From assembly GCF_002843305.1 (NCBI RefSeq), contig NZ_PGSG01000009.1, forward strand, positions 124,001-188,000: DNA of 64,000 nucleotides, read 5' to 3'. The position numbers and the translations under genes were made by a program. The first letter of the stretch is position 1. Every line of letters starts with the position of its first letter. The notes below the pieces were generated by a model. That model saw nothing but the letters and a program-made list of their open reading frames with translations. It was not told where the DNA came from and made no database searches. Shown here piece by piece: positions 52,743-62,172 of this stretch. Origin of the DNA: Streptomyces barkulensis (lineage in GTDB: Bacteria > Actinomycetota > Actinomycetes > Streptomycetales > Streptomycetaceae).

Positions 52743-53041
52743 GCGGCCTCCCGGTGCTGCTCGGGCGCGGGCCTTTCCACCTCTGCCCGCCGGGCACGGG
52801 CGAGCTCGGCGTGCATGCGCTCGATCTCACGGCGCTCGGCCTCGGCCTCGGCCATCTCCGCCTCGGTGACCTCCCCGTACTCCTCCTCCCACCAGCTGAC
52901 GGCCTCCCCCAGCCGGTCCTGCTCGCGCTGACGCTCTATGGCGTGCGTGACGTAGCGGCTGAAGCCGCCGGGTCCGACCTCGGCCCGGATGGCCTCGGCC
53001 AGCTCCTCCGGCAGGGTCACGGTGTACTTCTTCGTCGCCAT
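52739..53041 (-). CDS. VapB-like ribbon-helix-helix antitoxin
   Basis: This 100-residue protein begins with a CopG/RHH DNA-binding fold (ATKKYTVTLPEELAEAIRAEVG, then GFSRYVTHAIERQRE) followed by a long acidic helix (EVTEAEMAEAEAERREIERM) that would mask the toxin. TATGGT (53054-53049) lies seven bases before ATG 53041, suggesting a leaderless transcript from a TTCCGG-17-TATGGT promoter. The stop overlaps the toxin GTG. With a broken toxin the antitoxin may be kept as a regulator. Confidence 0.87.
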   Translation of the reverse strand: MATKKYTVTLPEELAEAIRAEVGPGGFSRYVTHAIERQREQDRLGEAVSWWEEEYGEVTEAEMAEAEAERREIERMHAELARARRAEVERPAPEQHREAA

Positions 53042-53175
53042 ACCGCCGACCATACAGAGAGGGCCGGGTCGCCGGAACGCGAAGACGGCCTGTCCATACG
53101 TGTGCGTGATCGGTGCTCGCGCCCTTGACGCCGGGCGGCGGCCGGCCCGTTCCGTCACGCCGCCGCCCCGTGCTC

Positions 53176-54558
53176 TCACGCCGCCGGGCCCGTGAGGCGG
53201 GCGTGGAGGCGGCGGGCGGAGGCGTCGGTGAGGGAGGCGATCTGGTCGACGATCACGCGCAGCCGGGCCCGGTCGTCACCGGCCTGCGAGAACAGCGCGC
53301 GGAACTGCGGGTCCAGGCCGTCCGGGGCGCGGGCGATCAGCGCCTGGGCCAGCCCGGCCAGGATGTCGCGCTGTTCGCCGCGCAGCCGCTCCTGGTCGGG
53401 GCGCTGCATGACGTACCGGTCGGCGACGGCCTTGAGCACGTCGCACTCCAGGCGGGCGGCGCGCGGGACCACCAGGCGGGCGCCGTAGCGGGTCAGGCGG
53501 CCCGAACCGTACGCCGCCCGGGTCGCGCCCTCGGCGGCCAGGCAGAACCGGCCGATGAGCTGGCTGGTGGCGTCCTTCAACCGGGCCTGGGCGACGGCCG
53601 TGCCGTCGTAGCCGTGCGGCCACCACTCCTGGCCCAGCAACCGGTCCAGGGCCTCGGCGAGTTCGGCCTCCTCGGTGCCGGGCGGCGCGTAGCGGGCGGC
53701 GGCGACGGCGAAGACCTCCCGGCGCTCGGGTTCGGCCAGCAGCAGGTTGGGGTCGAGGTGGCCGGCGTGGAGGCCGTCCTCGACGTCGTGGACGGAGTAG
53801 GCCACGTCGTCGGACCAGTCCATGACCTGCGCCTCGAAGCACTGTCCGTGCTCGGGGGCGCCGCGCCGGAACCACTCGAAGACCGGCAGGTCGTCCTCGT
53901 AGACGCCGAACTTCCGCGACGCGGGGCCGGCGGGGTTGCCGCCGCGCGGCCAGGGGTACTTGGTGGCGGCGTCCAGCGCGGCGCGGGTGAGGTTGAGGCC
54001 GACGCAGGCCGGCGGGCCGTCGCCTCCGCCGGCCGGTCCGGCGAACCGCTTGGGCTCCAGCCGCGACAGCAGCCGCAGCGACTGCGCGTTGCCCTCGAAC
54101 CCGCCGCAGGGCTCGGCGATCTCGTCCAGTACGCGCTCGCCGTTGTGCCCGAAGGGCGGGTGGCCCAGGTCGTGGGCGAGGCAGGCGGTCTCCACCAGAT
54201 CCGGGTCGCAGCCGAGCGCGGCGCCCAGCTCCCGGCCGACCTGGGCGCACTCCAGGGAGTGCGTCAGGCGGGTGCGGGGGGTGGCGTCCCACGCGCCGGC
54301 GGCCGCGTCGGGGGTGACGACCTGGGTCTTGCCCGCGAGCCGCCGCAGCGCGGCGGAGTGCAGCACCCGCGCCCGGTCGCGCTGGAAGGCGGTGCGTCCG
54401 GGCCGTTTGTCGGGCTCGGGCACCCAGCGTTCCAGCGCCGCGCCGTCGTAGCCGGCGACGTGCTCCGCCGCTCTGTCCACCGTGCCGTCCGTGCCGCCGT
54501 CCACCGTGCCGTCCGTACTGTCGTCCATGGCGTACGCATCGCCATACCTGCCGCGCAT
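53176..54558 (-). CDS. dgt: Deoxyguanosinetriphosphate triphosphohydrolase-like protein
   Basis: This 460-residue HD-domain enzyme removes triphosphate from dGTP or other dNTPs. The metal-binding HD motif is [17 protein letters not shown], preceded by [18 protein letters not shown], and followed by [12 protein letters not shown] and [17 protein letters not shown]. The N-terminus has a Thr/Asp/Gly/Val repeat ([15 protein letters not shown]). Start ATG 54558 is nine bases behind the chelatase stop, so the two are probably one transcript. A TAGCGT box six bases upstream could also give a leaderless mRNA. Confidence 0.93.
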   Translation of the reverse strand: MRGRYGDAYAMDDSTDGTVDGGTDGTVDRAAEHVAGYDGAALERWVPEPDKRPGRTAFQRDRARVLHSAALRRLAGKTQVVTPDAAAGAWDATPRTRLTHSLECAQVGRELGAALGCDPDLVETACLAHDLGHPPFGHNGERVLDEIAEPCGGFEGNAQSLRLLSRLEPKRFAGPAGGGDGPPACVGLNLTRAALDAATKYPWPRGGNPAGPASRKFGVYEDDLPVFEWFRRGAPEHGQCFEAQVMDWSDDVAYSVHDVEDGLHAGHLDPNLLLAEPERREVFAVAAARYAPPGTEEAELAEALDRLLGQEWWPHGYDGTAVAQARLKDATSQLIGRFCLAAEGATRAAYGSGRLTRYGARLVVPRAARLECDVLKAVADRYVMQRPDQERLRGEQRDILAGLAQALIARAPDGLDPQFRALFSQAGDDRARLRVIVDQIASLTDASARRLHARLTGPAA

Positions 54559-54567
54559 ACACCGACG

Positions 54568-55431
54568 CTAGCCGCCCCGGGCGACGACCGGGGCCGGTAC
54601 GGGCGGGTACGGGCCCGCCGCGGGCGGTCGGCGGGCGCGGGCCGGGGCGCTCCGCACCGGACGGAGGGCGGACGCGCGGGCCGCCGTACGCGCCCGGGCG
54701 AGCGCCTCGTCGTAGCGGTGCAGGACGAGGCGGGCCAGCGCCGGGTGCGCGCCCAGCGGGGAGGCGGCCGGCAGGCCGGGGGCGTCCCGCACGCACCGGG
54801 CGGCGAAGAGGCCCGGCGCGGTGAAGTACGAGGCCAGTGCGGCATCGTGGCGTCCGGCGGCGCGCAGGGCGGCCACGGCCCCGGGCACGGTCGGCCCGGC
54901 GGCCGAGGCGTAGGCGGGCAGCACCGGGACGCCGCCGAGGCGTGCGGAGAGCAGGGCGGCCGTCCGTTCGGCGTCCCGGGCCGAGTCCGCATCGCGCGAG
55001 CCGGCCGCCGCCAGCACCACGCCGCCGGTGCGGGACGCGCCGGCGGCGCTCCAGCCCGTCTCGGCCAGCCGTCCGGCCAGCGCCTCGGCCAGCAGCGGGT
55101 GCGGGCCCAGCGGTGCGGCGGTCCGCACGGACAGGTGCCCGGCGGCGGCGACGGCCTCGGGCAGGTCGTGCTTGACGTGGTGGCCGCGGCCCAGAAGCAG
55201 CGGGACGAGGACCGCCCGGCCGGGCGGGAGCGCGTCGAGGGTGTCCGGCAGCAGCGGCTCGTTCAGCTCGACGTGCCCGAGTTCCACCCGCAGACCGGGC
55301 CGCAGGGACCGCACGAGGCCGAGCAGTGCGGTGACGGCGCGCAGCGCCCGGGGGTCGCGGGAGCCGTGGGCGACCGCGACCAGCGCAGGCGCGGGGCGGG
55401 GGCGGGGGCGGGCACGGAAGGGGGAGGTCAT
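54568..55431 (-). CDS. Sirohydrochlorin chelatase (CbiX/SirB family)
   Basis: This 287-residue class II chelatase has two alike halves. The first shows VAVAHGSRDPRA with the catalytic histidine and VPLLLGRGHHVKHDLPEA with the second; the second half shows GVVLAAAGSRDADSAR and LPAYASAAG. It inserts Fe2+ (or Co2+) into sirohydrochlorin. Its divergence from nasA and nearness to nirB argue for siroheme synthesis, because nitrite reductase needs siroheme. ATG 55431 has no strong ribosome-binding site. The C-terminal 40 residues are an Ala/Arg/Pro tail. Confidence 0.88.
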   Translation of the reverse strand: MTSPFRARPRPRPAPALVAVAHGSRDPRALRAVTALLGLVRSLRPGLRVELGHVELNEPLLPDTLDALPPGRAVLVPLLLGRGHHVKHDLPEAVAAAGHLSVRTAAPLGPHPLLAEALAGRLAETGWSAAGASRTGGVVLAAAGSRDADSARDAERTAALLSARLGGVPVLPAYASAAGPTVPGAVAALRAAGRHDAALASYFTAPGLFAARCVRDAPGLPAASPLGAHPALARLVLHRYDEALARARTAARASALRPVRSAPARARRPPAAGPYPPVPAPVVARGG

Positions 55432-55530
55432 GGGGCGAGTGTGGCGGGCCCCGGTTGCCCCGCCGTTGCGGTGTCGTGACGTCCGGTTGCGCACGGCTCA
55501 CGGCGCCGGCCCGGGCGGGCTGAGGCCGGT

Positions 55531-55579
55531 GTACCGGGTCCGTAACCCGCGGGGGCGCGCGGCGTAACACGCGCGACTC
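55531..55579. promoter_or_regulatory. GlnR-box-like array upstream of nasA
   Basis: Five 5-mers recur every 11 bases: GTACC (55531), GTAAC (55542), GGGCG (55553), GTAAC (55564), GACTC (55575). The two GTAAC match the a-half (GTnAC) of the known GlnR box and are 22 bases apart; the b-halves are degenerate. The array ends 12 bases before ATG 55592 and lies between nasA and the divergent chelatase. Confidence 0.55.
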
Positions 55580-55591
55580 ACGCTGGGCGGC

Positions 55592-57814
<2,223 letters not shown>

Positions 57815-57824
57815 CGTCGTCGGC

Positions 57825-57983
57825 ATGTGGACGGATGCGGGCTCCCCCGCCGCGGACGGGCCGTCACGCGCCCCGGAACTCGAACAGGACTACGCGGCCG
57901 CCTGGCGGGAGTGGGACGAGGACGGGAGCGCCGTTCTGTGGGACGCGGCCGCCGCGGACGGGACCAGTGGCACAGCACGGTGA
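57825..57983 (+). CDS. Small acidic Trp-rich ORF (unknown)
   Basis: A 52-residue reading frame starts at ATG 57825, ten bases after nasA. It is acidic with the segment ELEQDYAAAWREWDEDG followed by an Ala-rich end. This looks like the C-terminal toxin-binding tail of a streptomycete antitoxin or a free-standing small protein. GGCGG and GTAGCG precede it, but no clear ribosome-binding site. Confidence 0.45.
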   Translation: MWTDAGSPAADGPSRAPELEQDYAAAWREWDEDGSAVLWDAAAADGTSGTAR

Positions 57984-58056
57984 CGTCCGTCCGGTCCGTC
58001 CGGTCGGCCCGGTCCGCCCGGCCCGGTCCTGTTCCTCCTGCCGGGCCCGCGCCTGT

Positions 58057-58386
58057 TCAGGAGCCCTCCGTCTCCTCGGCGACCCAGGCCAGGTAGTCGG
58101 CGCCACCGCGGACGACCGGGGTGGCGATGATCTCGGGGGTGTCGTAGTCGTGCGCCGCGCGCAGATGCGCCTCCAGGGCGTCGTAGCGGGCCGCCGCCGT
58201 CTTCAGCAGCACCTGCCACTCGGGCTCGGCGCGCACCTCGCCCTCCCACCGGTAGACCGAGGTCACCGGGCCGGAGATCTGGGCGCAGGCGGCGACGCGG
58301 GCCTCCACCGCGCCGCGCGCCAGCGCCTCGGCCTTCTCCTTGCTGTCGGTGGTGGTCAGCACCGTCAGGACGCCCGTCTCCACCAT
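58057..58386 (-). CDS. cutA: Divalent cation tolerance protein CutA
   Basis: This 109-residue protein is of the trimeric, PII-like CutA fold: VLTVLTTTDSKEKAEALARGAVEARVAACAQI, SVYRWEGEV, EWQVLLKTAAARYDALEAHL and YDTPEIIATPV. It is linked to copper tolerance in bacteria, though its real role is unclear. Length and motifs are complete. It is divergent from the DUF218 protein gene, with 95 bases between. Confidence 0.95.
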   Translation of the reverse strand: MVETGVLTVLTTTDSKEKAEALARGAVEARVAACAQISGPVTSVYRWEGEVRAEPEWQVLLKTAAARYDALEAHLRAAHDYDTPEIIATPVVRGGADYLAWVAEETEGS

Positions 58387-58481
58387 GGTCGCCGCTCCCC
58401 TTCTTCCTCGCCGTCTTCGCGGTCCCGCCCGCCAACGGTAGCCGCGGCAACCGCGGTGCGGCTCGGACCGTCTCCGTCGGT

Positions 58482-59177
58482 GTGATGATCAGCTCGACAA
58501 AGGCCGAAGCGAAGGTCAAGGGGATGGGAAAGATCGCGAAGCCCGGCAGAAGACAGGTCCTCCAGACCGCGGTGCTGCTGTGCGTGCTGGGGTTGCTGCC
58601 CGCGGCCTGGGTCGCGGTCTCCGCCGGCGACCGCGTCCGCACCGTCGGCGACGCGCCCGCCGCCCCGGTCGTGGTCGTGTTCGGCGCCGGGCTGTGGGAC
58701 GGGGAGCCGTCCCCGTACCTGGCGCACCGGCTGGACGCCGCCGCCGAGCTGTACGGCCGGGGCCGGGTGCGCGCGGTGCTGGTCACCGGCGACAACAGCC
58801 GCCGCGACTACGACGAGACGGGCGCCATGCGGGACTACCTGGTGCGCCGCGGCGTCCCCGCCGAGGACGTCGTCGGCGACCACGCGGGCTTCGACACCTG
58901 GGACTCCTGCGCCCGCGCCCGGCGGATCTTCGGCGTGGAGCGCGCGCTGCTGGTGAGCCAGGGCTTCCACATACGCCGCGCGCTGGCCCTGTGCCGGGCC
59001 GCCGGGATCGACGCGCACGGCGTCGGTGTCGCCGAGCCGCACGACGCCACCTGGTACTACGGCGCACTGCGCGAGGTGGCGGGCGCGGCGAAGGCCGGGC
59101 TGGAGGCGACGTTCACCCCCGACCCGCACTTCCTCGGCCCCCGCGAGCGGGGCCTTGAGCAGGCTCTGGCGGGCTGA
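58482..59177 (+). CDS. Membrane-anchored DUF218 (SanA/YdcF/ElyC-like) protein
   Basis: This 231-residue protein has one N-terminal membrane segment (VLQTAVLLCVLGLLPAAWVAVSA) and an outer DUF218 domain: VVVVFGAGLWDGEPSPYLAHRLDAA, LVTGDNSRRDYDE, FDTWDSCARAR and LLVSQGFHIRRALALC. Homologues affect envelope integrity and vancomycin sensitivity; the enzymatic reaction is not settled. GTG 58482 and ATG 58485 or ATG 58524 are all possible starts. Confidence 0.88.
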   Translation: MMISSTKAEAKVKGMGKIAKPGRRQVLQTAVLLCVLGLLPAAWVAVSAGDRVRTVGDAPAAPVVVVFGAGLWDGEPSPYLAHRLDAAAELYGRGRVRAVLVTGDNSRRDYDETGAMRDYLVRRGVPAEDVVGDHAGFDTWDSCARARRIFGVERALLVSQGFHIRRALALCRAAGIDAHGVGVAEPHDATWYYGALREVAGAAKAGLEATFTPDPHFLGPRERGLEQALAG

Positions 59178-59204
59178 TCCACGCCGCCCGCCGCCCGGCG
59201 GCTC

Positions 59205-59228
59205 ACTCCTGAGTGGTATTCCAGGACT
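59205..59228. promoter_or_regulatory. Inverted repeat upstream of the P450 gene
   Basis: ACTCCTG (59205-59211) and CAGGACT (59222-59228) match at six of seven positions with a 10-base spacer, 125 bases before the P450 start. The surrounding 175-base gap is otherwise unexplained and a TTGACC lies downstream of the repeat. Confidence 0.3.
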
Positions 59229-59352
59229 CTTTTCGGACAAGGCGGTTGACCGCGTCGGCCGTCGGCGCGTTGTCTGCCGGTGGTACGGGCCGCCCGGGGG
59301 CACTCCCGGGGCGGCTCCCCCTCCCGTCCTCCCCCCTCTCCCGGAGCCCCAC

Positions 59353-60645
59353 ATGACCGCTGCTCCCCGCCGCCCCCGGGCCGAGACGCCACCGGACACC
59401 CCCGGCCGCCCCGACCTCCCGGGGCGTCATGACCTCCCGGGGCGCCCCGGCCGCTCGCGCCATGTCCCGCTGTACGGTCCGGGCCTCGACGGCGACGGTC
59501 TGCCCGCCCTGTACGAGCGGCTGCGCGCGGAGCACGGGCCGGTCGCGCCCGTCGCCCTGGCGCCGGGGGTGCGCGCCTGGCTGGTCATGGGCTACGAGGA
59601 GCTGCTGCGGGTGGCGCGCCGCGAACAGGACTTCAGCCACGACCCCCGGCACTGGCGCCTGCTGCGCGACGGACGGGTGCCGGCCGACTCCCCGCTGCTG
59701 GCGTTCGTCGGCTGGCGTCCGGCCCTGATGTTCGCCGACGGGCGGCGGCACCGGCGGATGCGGTCGGCCGTCGCCGACGCGCTGGGCCGGGTCGACGGCG
59801 GTGAGCTGGGCCGCCTGGTACGGGACACCGCCGACCGGCTGATCGACGCCTTCGCCGGGCGGCGCGAGGCCGATCTCGTACCGCACTACGCGCACCGCCT
59901 GCCGGCGCGGGTCGTCACCCGGCTGCTGGGAGCGGACGAGCTGGTCAGTCGCAAGCTGGCGGAGGCCGTCGCCGGTACGGCCGCCGCCAACGCCGACTCC
60001 GTCCACGCCGGCCGCAGGCTGGAGCGCGTCCTGCTGGCCCTGGTACGGGAGAAGCGGCGCGCGCCGGGCCCCGACGTCACCTCCTGGCTGCTGACGCACC
60101 CCGCCTCACTGCGCGAGGAGGAGGTGCTGCACAACCTGGTGGTGACGGTGGTGGCGGCCCACCAGACGACGAAGAACTGGATCGCCACCACGCTGCGCCT
60201 GCTGCTGACCGATCCGGCCCTGCGCTCCTCGCTGGACGGCGGGCACCTGACCCTGGACGATGCGCTGGATCTGGTGCTGTGGCGGTTCCCGCCCACCCAG
60301 AACCTCCCCGGCCGCTACGCCCTGCGCGACGTCCGGCTGGGCGGGCAGGAGGTGCGGGCCGGGGACATGCTCGTGCTGGGGCTGGCCGCCGCGGGCCGCG
60401 ACCCGCGGGTGCTGCCCGCGTGCGGGCACCCGGTGACGGGCAACCGCGCACATGTGGCGTTCGGCGCGGGACCGCACGCCTGTCCGGCCCAGCCGCAGGC
60501 CCGGCTGATCGCGCGGACGGCCGTGGAGGTGCTGCTGCGGCGGCTGCCGGGCCTGCGGCTGGCGGTGCCCGAGGAGCGCCTGGCCTGGGCGTCGTCGCCG
60601 TGGACCAGGGGTCTTGCGGCGCTGCCCGTCCGCCTGGCGCACTGA
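59353..60645 (+). CDS. Cytochrome P450 lacking the ExxR glutamate (CYP157-like)
   Basis: This 430-residue P450 has a heme-ligand loop FGAGPHACPA with C377, and an I-helix segment AAHQTT with T272 in place. The K-helix reads D306-L-V-L-W310-R-F-P-P, so the normally invariant ExxR glutamate is replaced by Val 308. The pattern resembles the EQSLW motif known in Streptomyces CYP157 proteins. The I-helix acid is Gln 271. The N-terminal 35 residues are a Pro/Arg/Gly/Asp-rich tail with a repeat. ATG 59353 has GGAG six bases upstream. No ferredoxin gene is adjacent. Confidence 0.9.
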   Translation: MTAAPRRPRAETPPDTPGRPDLPGRHDLPGRPGRSRHVPLYGPGLDGDGLPALYERLRAEHGPVAPVALAPGVRAWLVMGYEELLRVARREQDFSHDPRHWRLLRDGRVPADSPLLAFVGWRPALMFADGRRHRRMRSAVADALGRVDGGELGRLVRDTADRLIDAFAGRREADLVPHYAHRLPARVVTRLLGADELVSRKLAEAVAGTAAANADSVHAGRRLERVLLALVREKRRAPGPDVTSWLLTHPASLREEEVLHNLVVTVVAAHQTTKNWIATTLRLLLTDPALRSSLDGGHLTLDDALDLVLWRFPPTQNLPGRYALRDVRLGGQEVRAGDMLVLGLAAAGRDPRVLPACGHPVTGNRAHVAFGAGPHACPAQPQARLIARTAVEVLLRRLPGLRLAVPEERLAWASSPWTRGLAALPVRLAH

Positions 60646-60754
60646 GGGCCCGTCCGCGGGGGAGCCCTCCGGGGTCCACCGGGGTCCACCGGGGCCCTTG
60701 CGCGCCCCTTCCGGACAGGGCTCACAGCCGGGGGCCGGGGGCGTTGAGGGCGGT

Positions 60755-60792
60755 GTTGCCGCCGGGAAACAGCGCAGACGCGGACGGGAAAC
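60755..60792. promoter_or_regulatory. GlnR box upstream of the flavoprotein-nirB operon
   Basis: GTTGC (60755), GAAAC (60766), GACGC (60777) and GAAAC (60788) recur every 11 bases. Both b-halves match the known GlnR consensus (GaAAC) exactly and one a-half matches four of five. The box ends 22 bases before ATG 60815, so GlnR could contact polymerase at the -35 region if the leader is short. Confidence 0.7.
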
Positions 60793-60814
60793 AGCCGCGC
60801 CGCACGCTTTCCGC

Positions 60815-62170
60815 ATGACCTCGAAGAAGCGTGTGGTGGTGATCGGCGGCGGGATGGCCGCCGCCCGGCTCGCCGGGCAGCTCTCCGCCGCCGGCGCCCT
60901 CGGTACCGGCAAAGCCGGTGGTGCCGGTGGTGCGGCCGTGGATCTGACGGTCGTCGGCGAGGAGCCCCACACGCCGTACAACCGGGTGCTGCTGGCCGGG
61001 GTGCTGGCCGGGCGGTACGCACCGGAGGTGATCGGTCTGCCCGCCCCGCCCGCCGCCCGCTGGCTGCGCGGTGTGCGGGCGGTGCGGCTGGACCGGGCCG
61101 AGCGGCTGGTGCGGTGCGACGACGGCTCCTCGCTGCCGTACGACACCCTGGTGCTGGCCACCGGCTCCAACCCGGTGCTGCCGCCGCTGCGCGGGCTCTT
61201 CCCCGGCGGCGGGCACGAGCCGCCCCGCGGCGTGCACCCCTTCCGCACCCTGGCCGACTGCCGGGCGCTGGAGGCGGCGGTACGGCCCGGGGTGCGGGCC
61301 GTCGTCGTCGGCGGCGGCCTGCTCGGGGTCTCGGCCGCCCGCGCACTGGCCGGGCGCGGGGTGCGCACCGTCCTGGCCCACCAGGGCGAGCACCTCATGG
61401 AGCGTCATCTGGACGCCCGCGCCTCGGCACTGCTGCGCGGGCATCTGGAGGGGCTGGGCGTCGAGGTCCACACCGAGTGCCGCGTCCGCGGCCTGCTGAC
61501 CGCGGGGAGCGGCGGAGGGGCCGTGGCCCGCGGCGTGGAACTGGCCGACGGCTACCGGCTGGAGGCCGAGCTGGTCGTCCTCGCCTGCGGGGTGCGCCCG
61601 CGGACCGGGCTGGCCCGGGCGGCCGGGCTGGAGGTCCGCGAGGGGATCGTCGTGGACGACGAGCTGCGCACCGGCGATCCCCGGATCCACGCCGTCGGCG
61701 ACTGCGCCGAGCACGGCGGAAGGGTCTACGGGCTGGCCGGCGCCGCCCAGGAGCAGGCCGACGCGCTGGCCCGTGTCCTGCTGGCGGGCCGCGCCGTGAA
61801 CAGCGCCCTGGGCGGCGCCCCGAACAGCGCCGCGGAGGGCACGGCGGCCGGTGCGCGGTCCCCCGCGTACACCGGCACCCGGGCGCTGACCCGGCTGACG
61901 CTGGCCCCGCCCCCCTCCGGGCCCGGGAGCGCGCTGGACCTCGCCGCCTTCGGCGAGACCGTGCCCCGCGCGGGCGACGACGTCGTCCGCCTCGCCGACG
62001 CCACCCGCAGCGTCTACCGCAAGGTCGTCGTCCGCGGCGACCGGCTGGTGGGCGGCATCCTCCTGGGCGATCTCGGCACCGTCGGCGCCCTCGCCCGCGC
62101 CTGGGAGGGCGGCGAGCCGCTGCCCTCCGCCCCGCTGCTCCACCTGATCACCGACGATGGAGGCCTGTAG
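60815..62170 (+). CDS. NAD(P)H-dependent flavoprotein of the nitrate/nitrite reductase system
   Basis: This 451-residue FAD protein is like the N-terminal half of NirB: RVVVIGGGMAAARLAGQLS, a second NAD(P)H site AVVVGGGLLGVSAARALAGRGVRTVL, and DPRIHAVGDCAEHGGRVYGL. No [2Fe-2S] cysteine cluster is present. It most likely passes electrons from NAD(P)H to NasA or NirB. Only two bases separate it from nirB. A Gly/Ala/Thr insert (residues about 27-45) interrupts the first FAD region. A GlnR-like box lies just upstream of the ATG. Confidence 0.87.
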   Translation: MTSKKRVVVIGGGMAAARLAGQLSAAGALGTGKAGGAGGAAVDLTVVGEEPHTPYNRVLLAGVLAGRYAPEVIGLPAPPAARWLRGVRAVRLDRAERLVRCDDGSSLPYDTLVLATGSNPVLPPLRGLFPGGGHEPPRGVHPFRTLADCRALEAAVRPGVRAVVVGGGLLGVSAARALAGRGVRTVLAHQGEHLMERHLDARASALLRGHLEGLGVEVHTECRVRGLLTAGSGGGAVARGVELADGYRLEAELVVLACGVRPRTGLARAAGLEVREGIVVDDELRTGDPRIHAVGDCAEHGGRVYGLAGAAQEQADALARVLLAGRAVNSALGGAPNSAAEGTAAGARSPAYTGTRALTRLTLAPPPSGPGSALDLAAFGETVPRAGDDVVRLADATRSVYRKVVVRGDRLVGGILLGDLGTVGALARAWEGGEPLPSAPLLHLITDDGGL

Positions 62171-62172
62171 AC

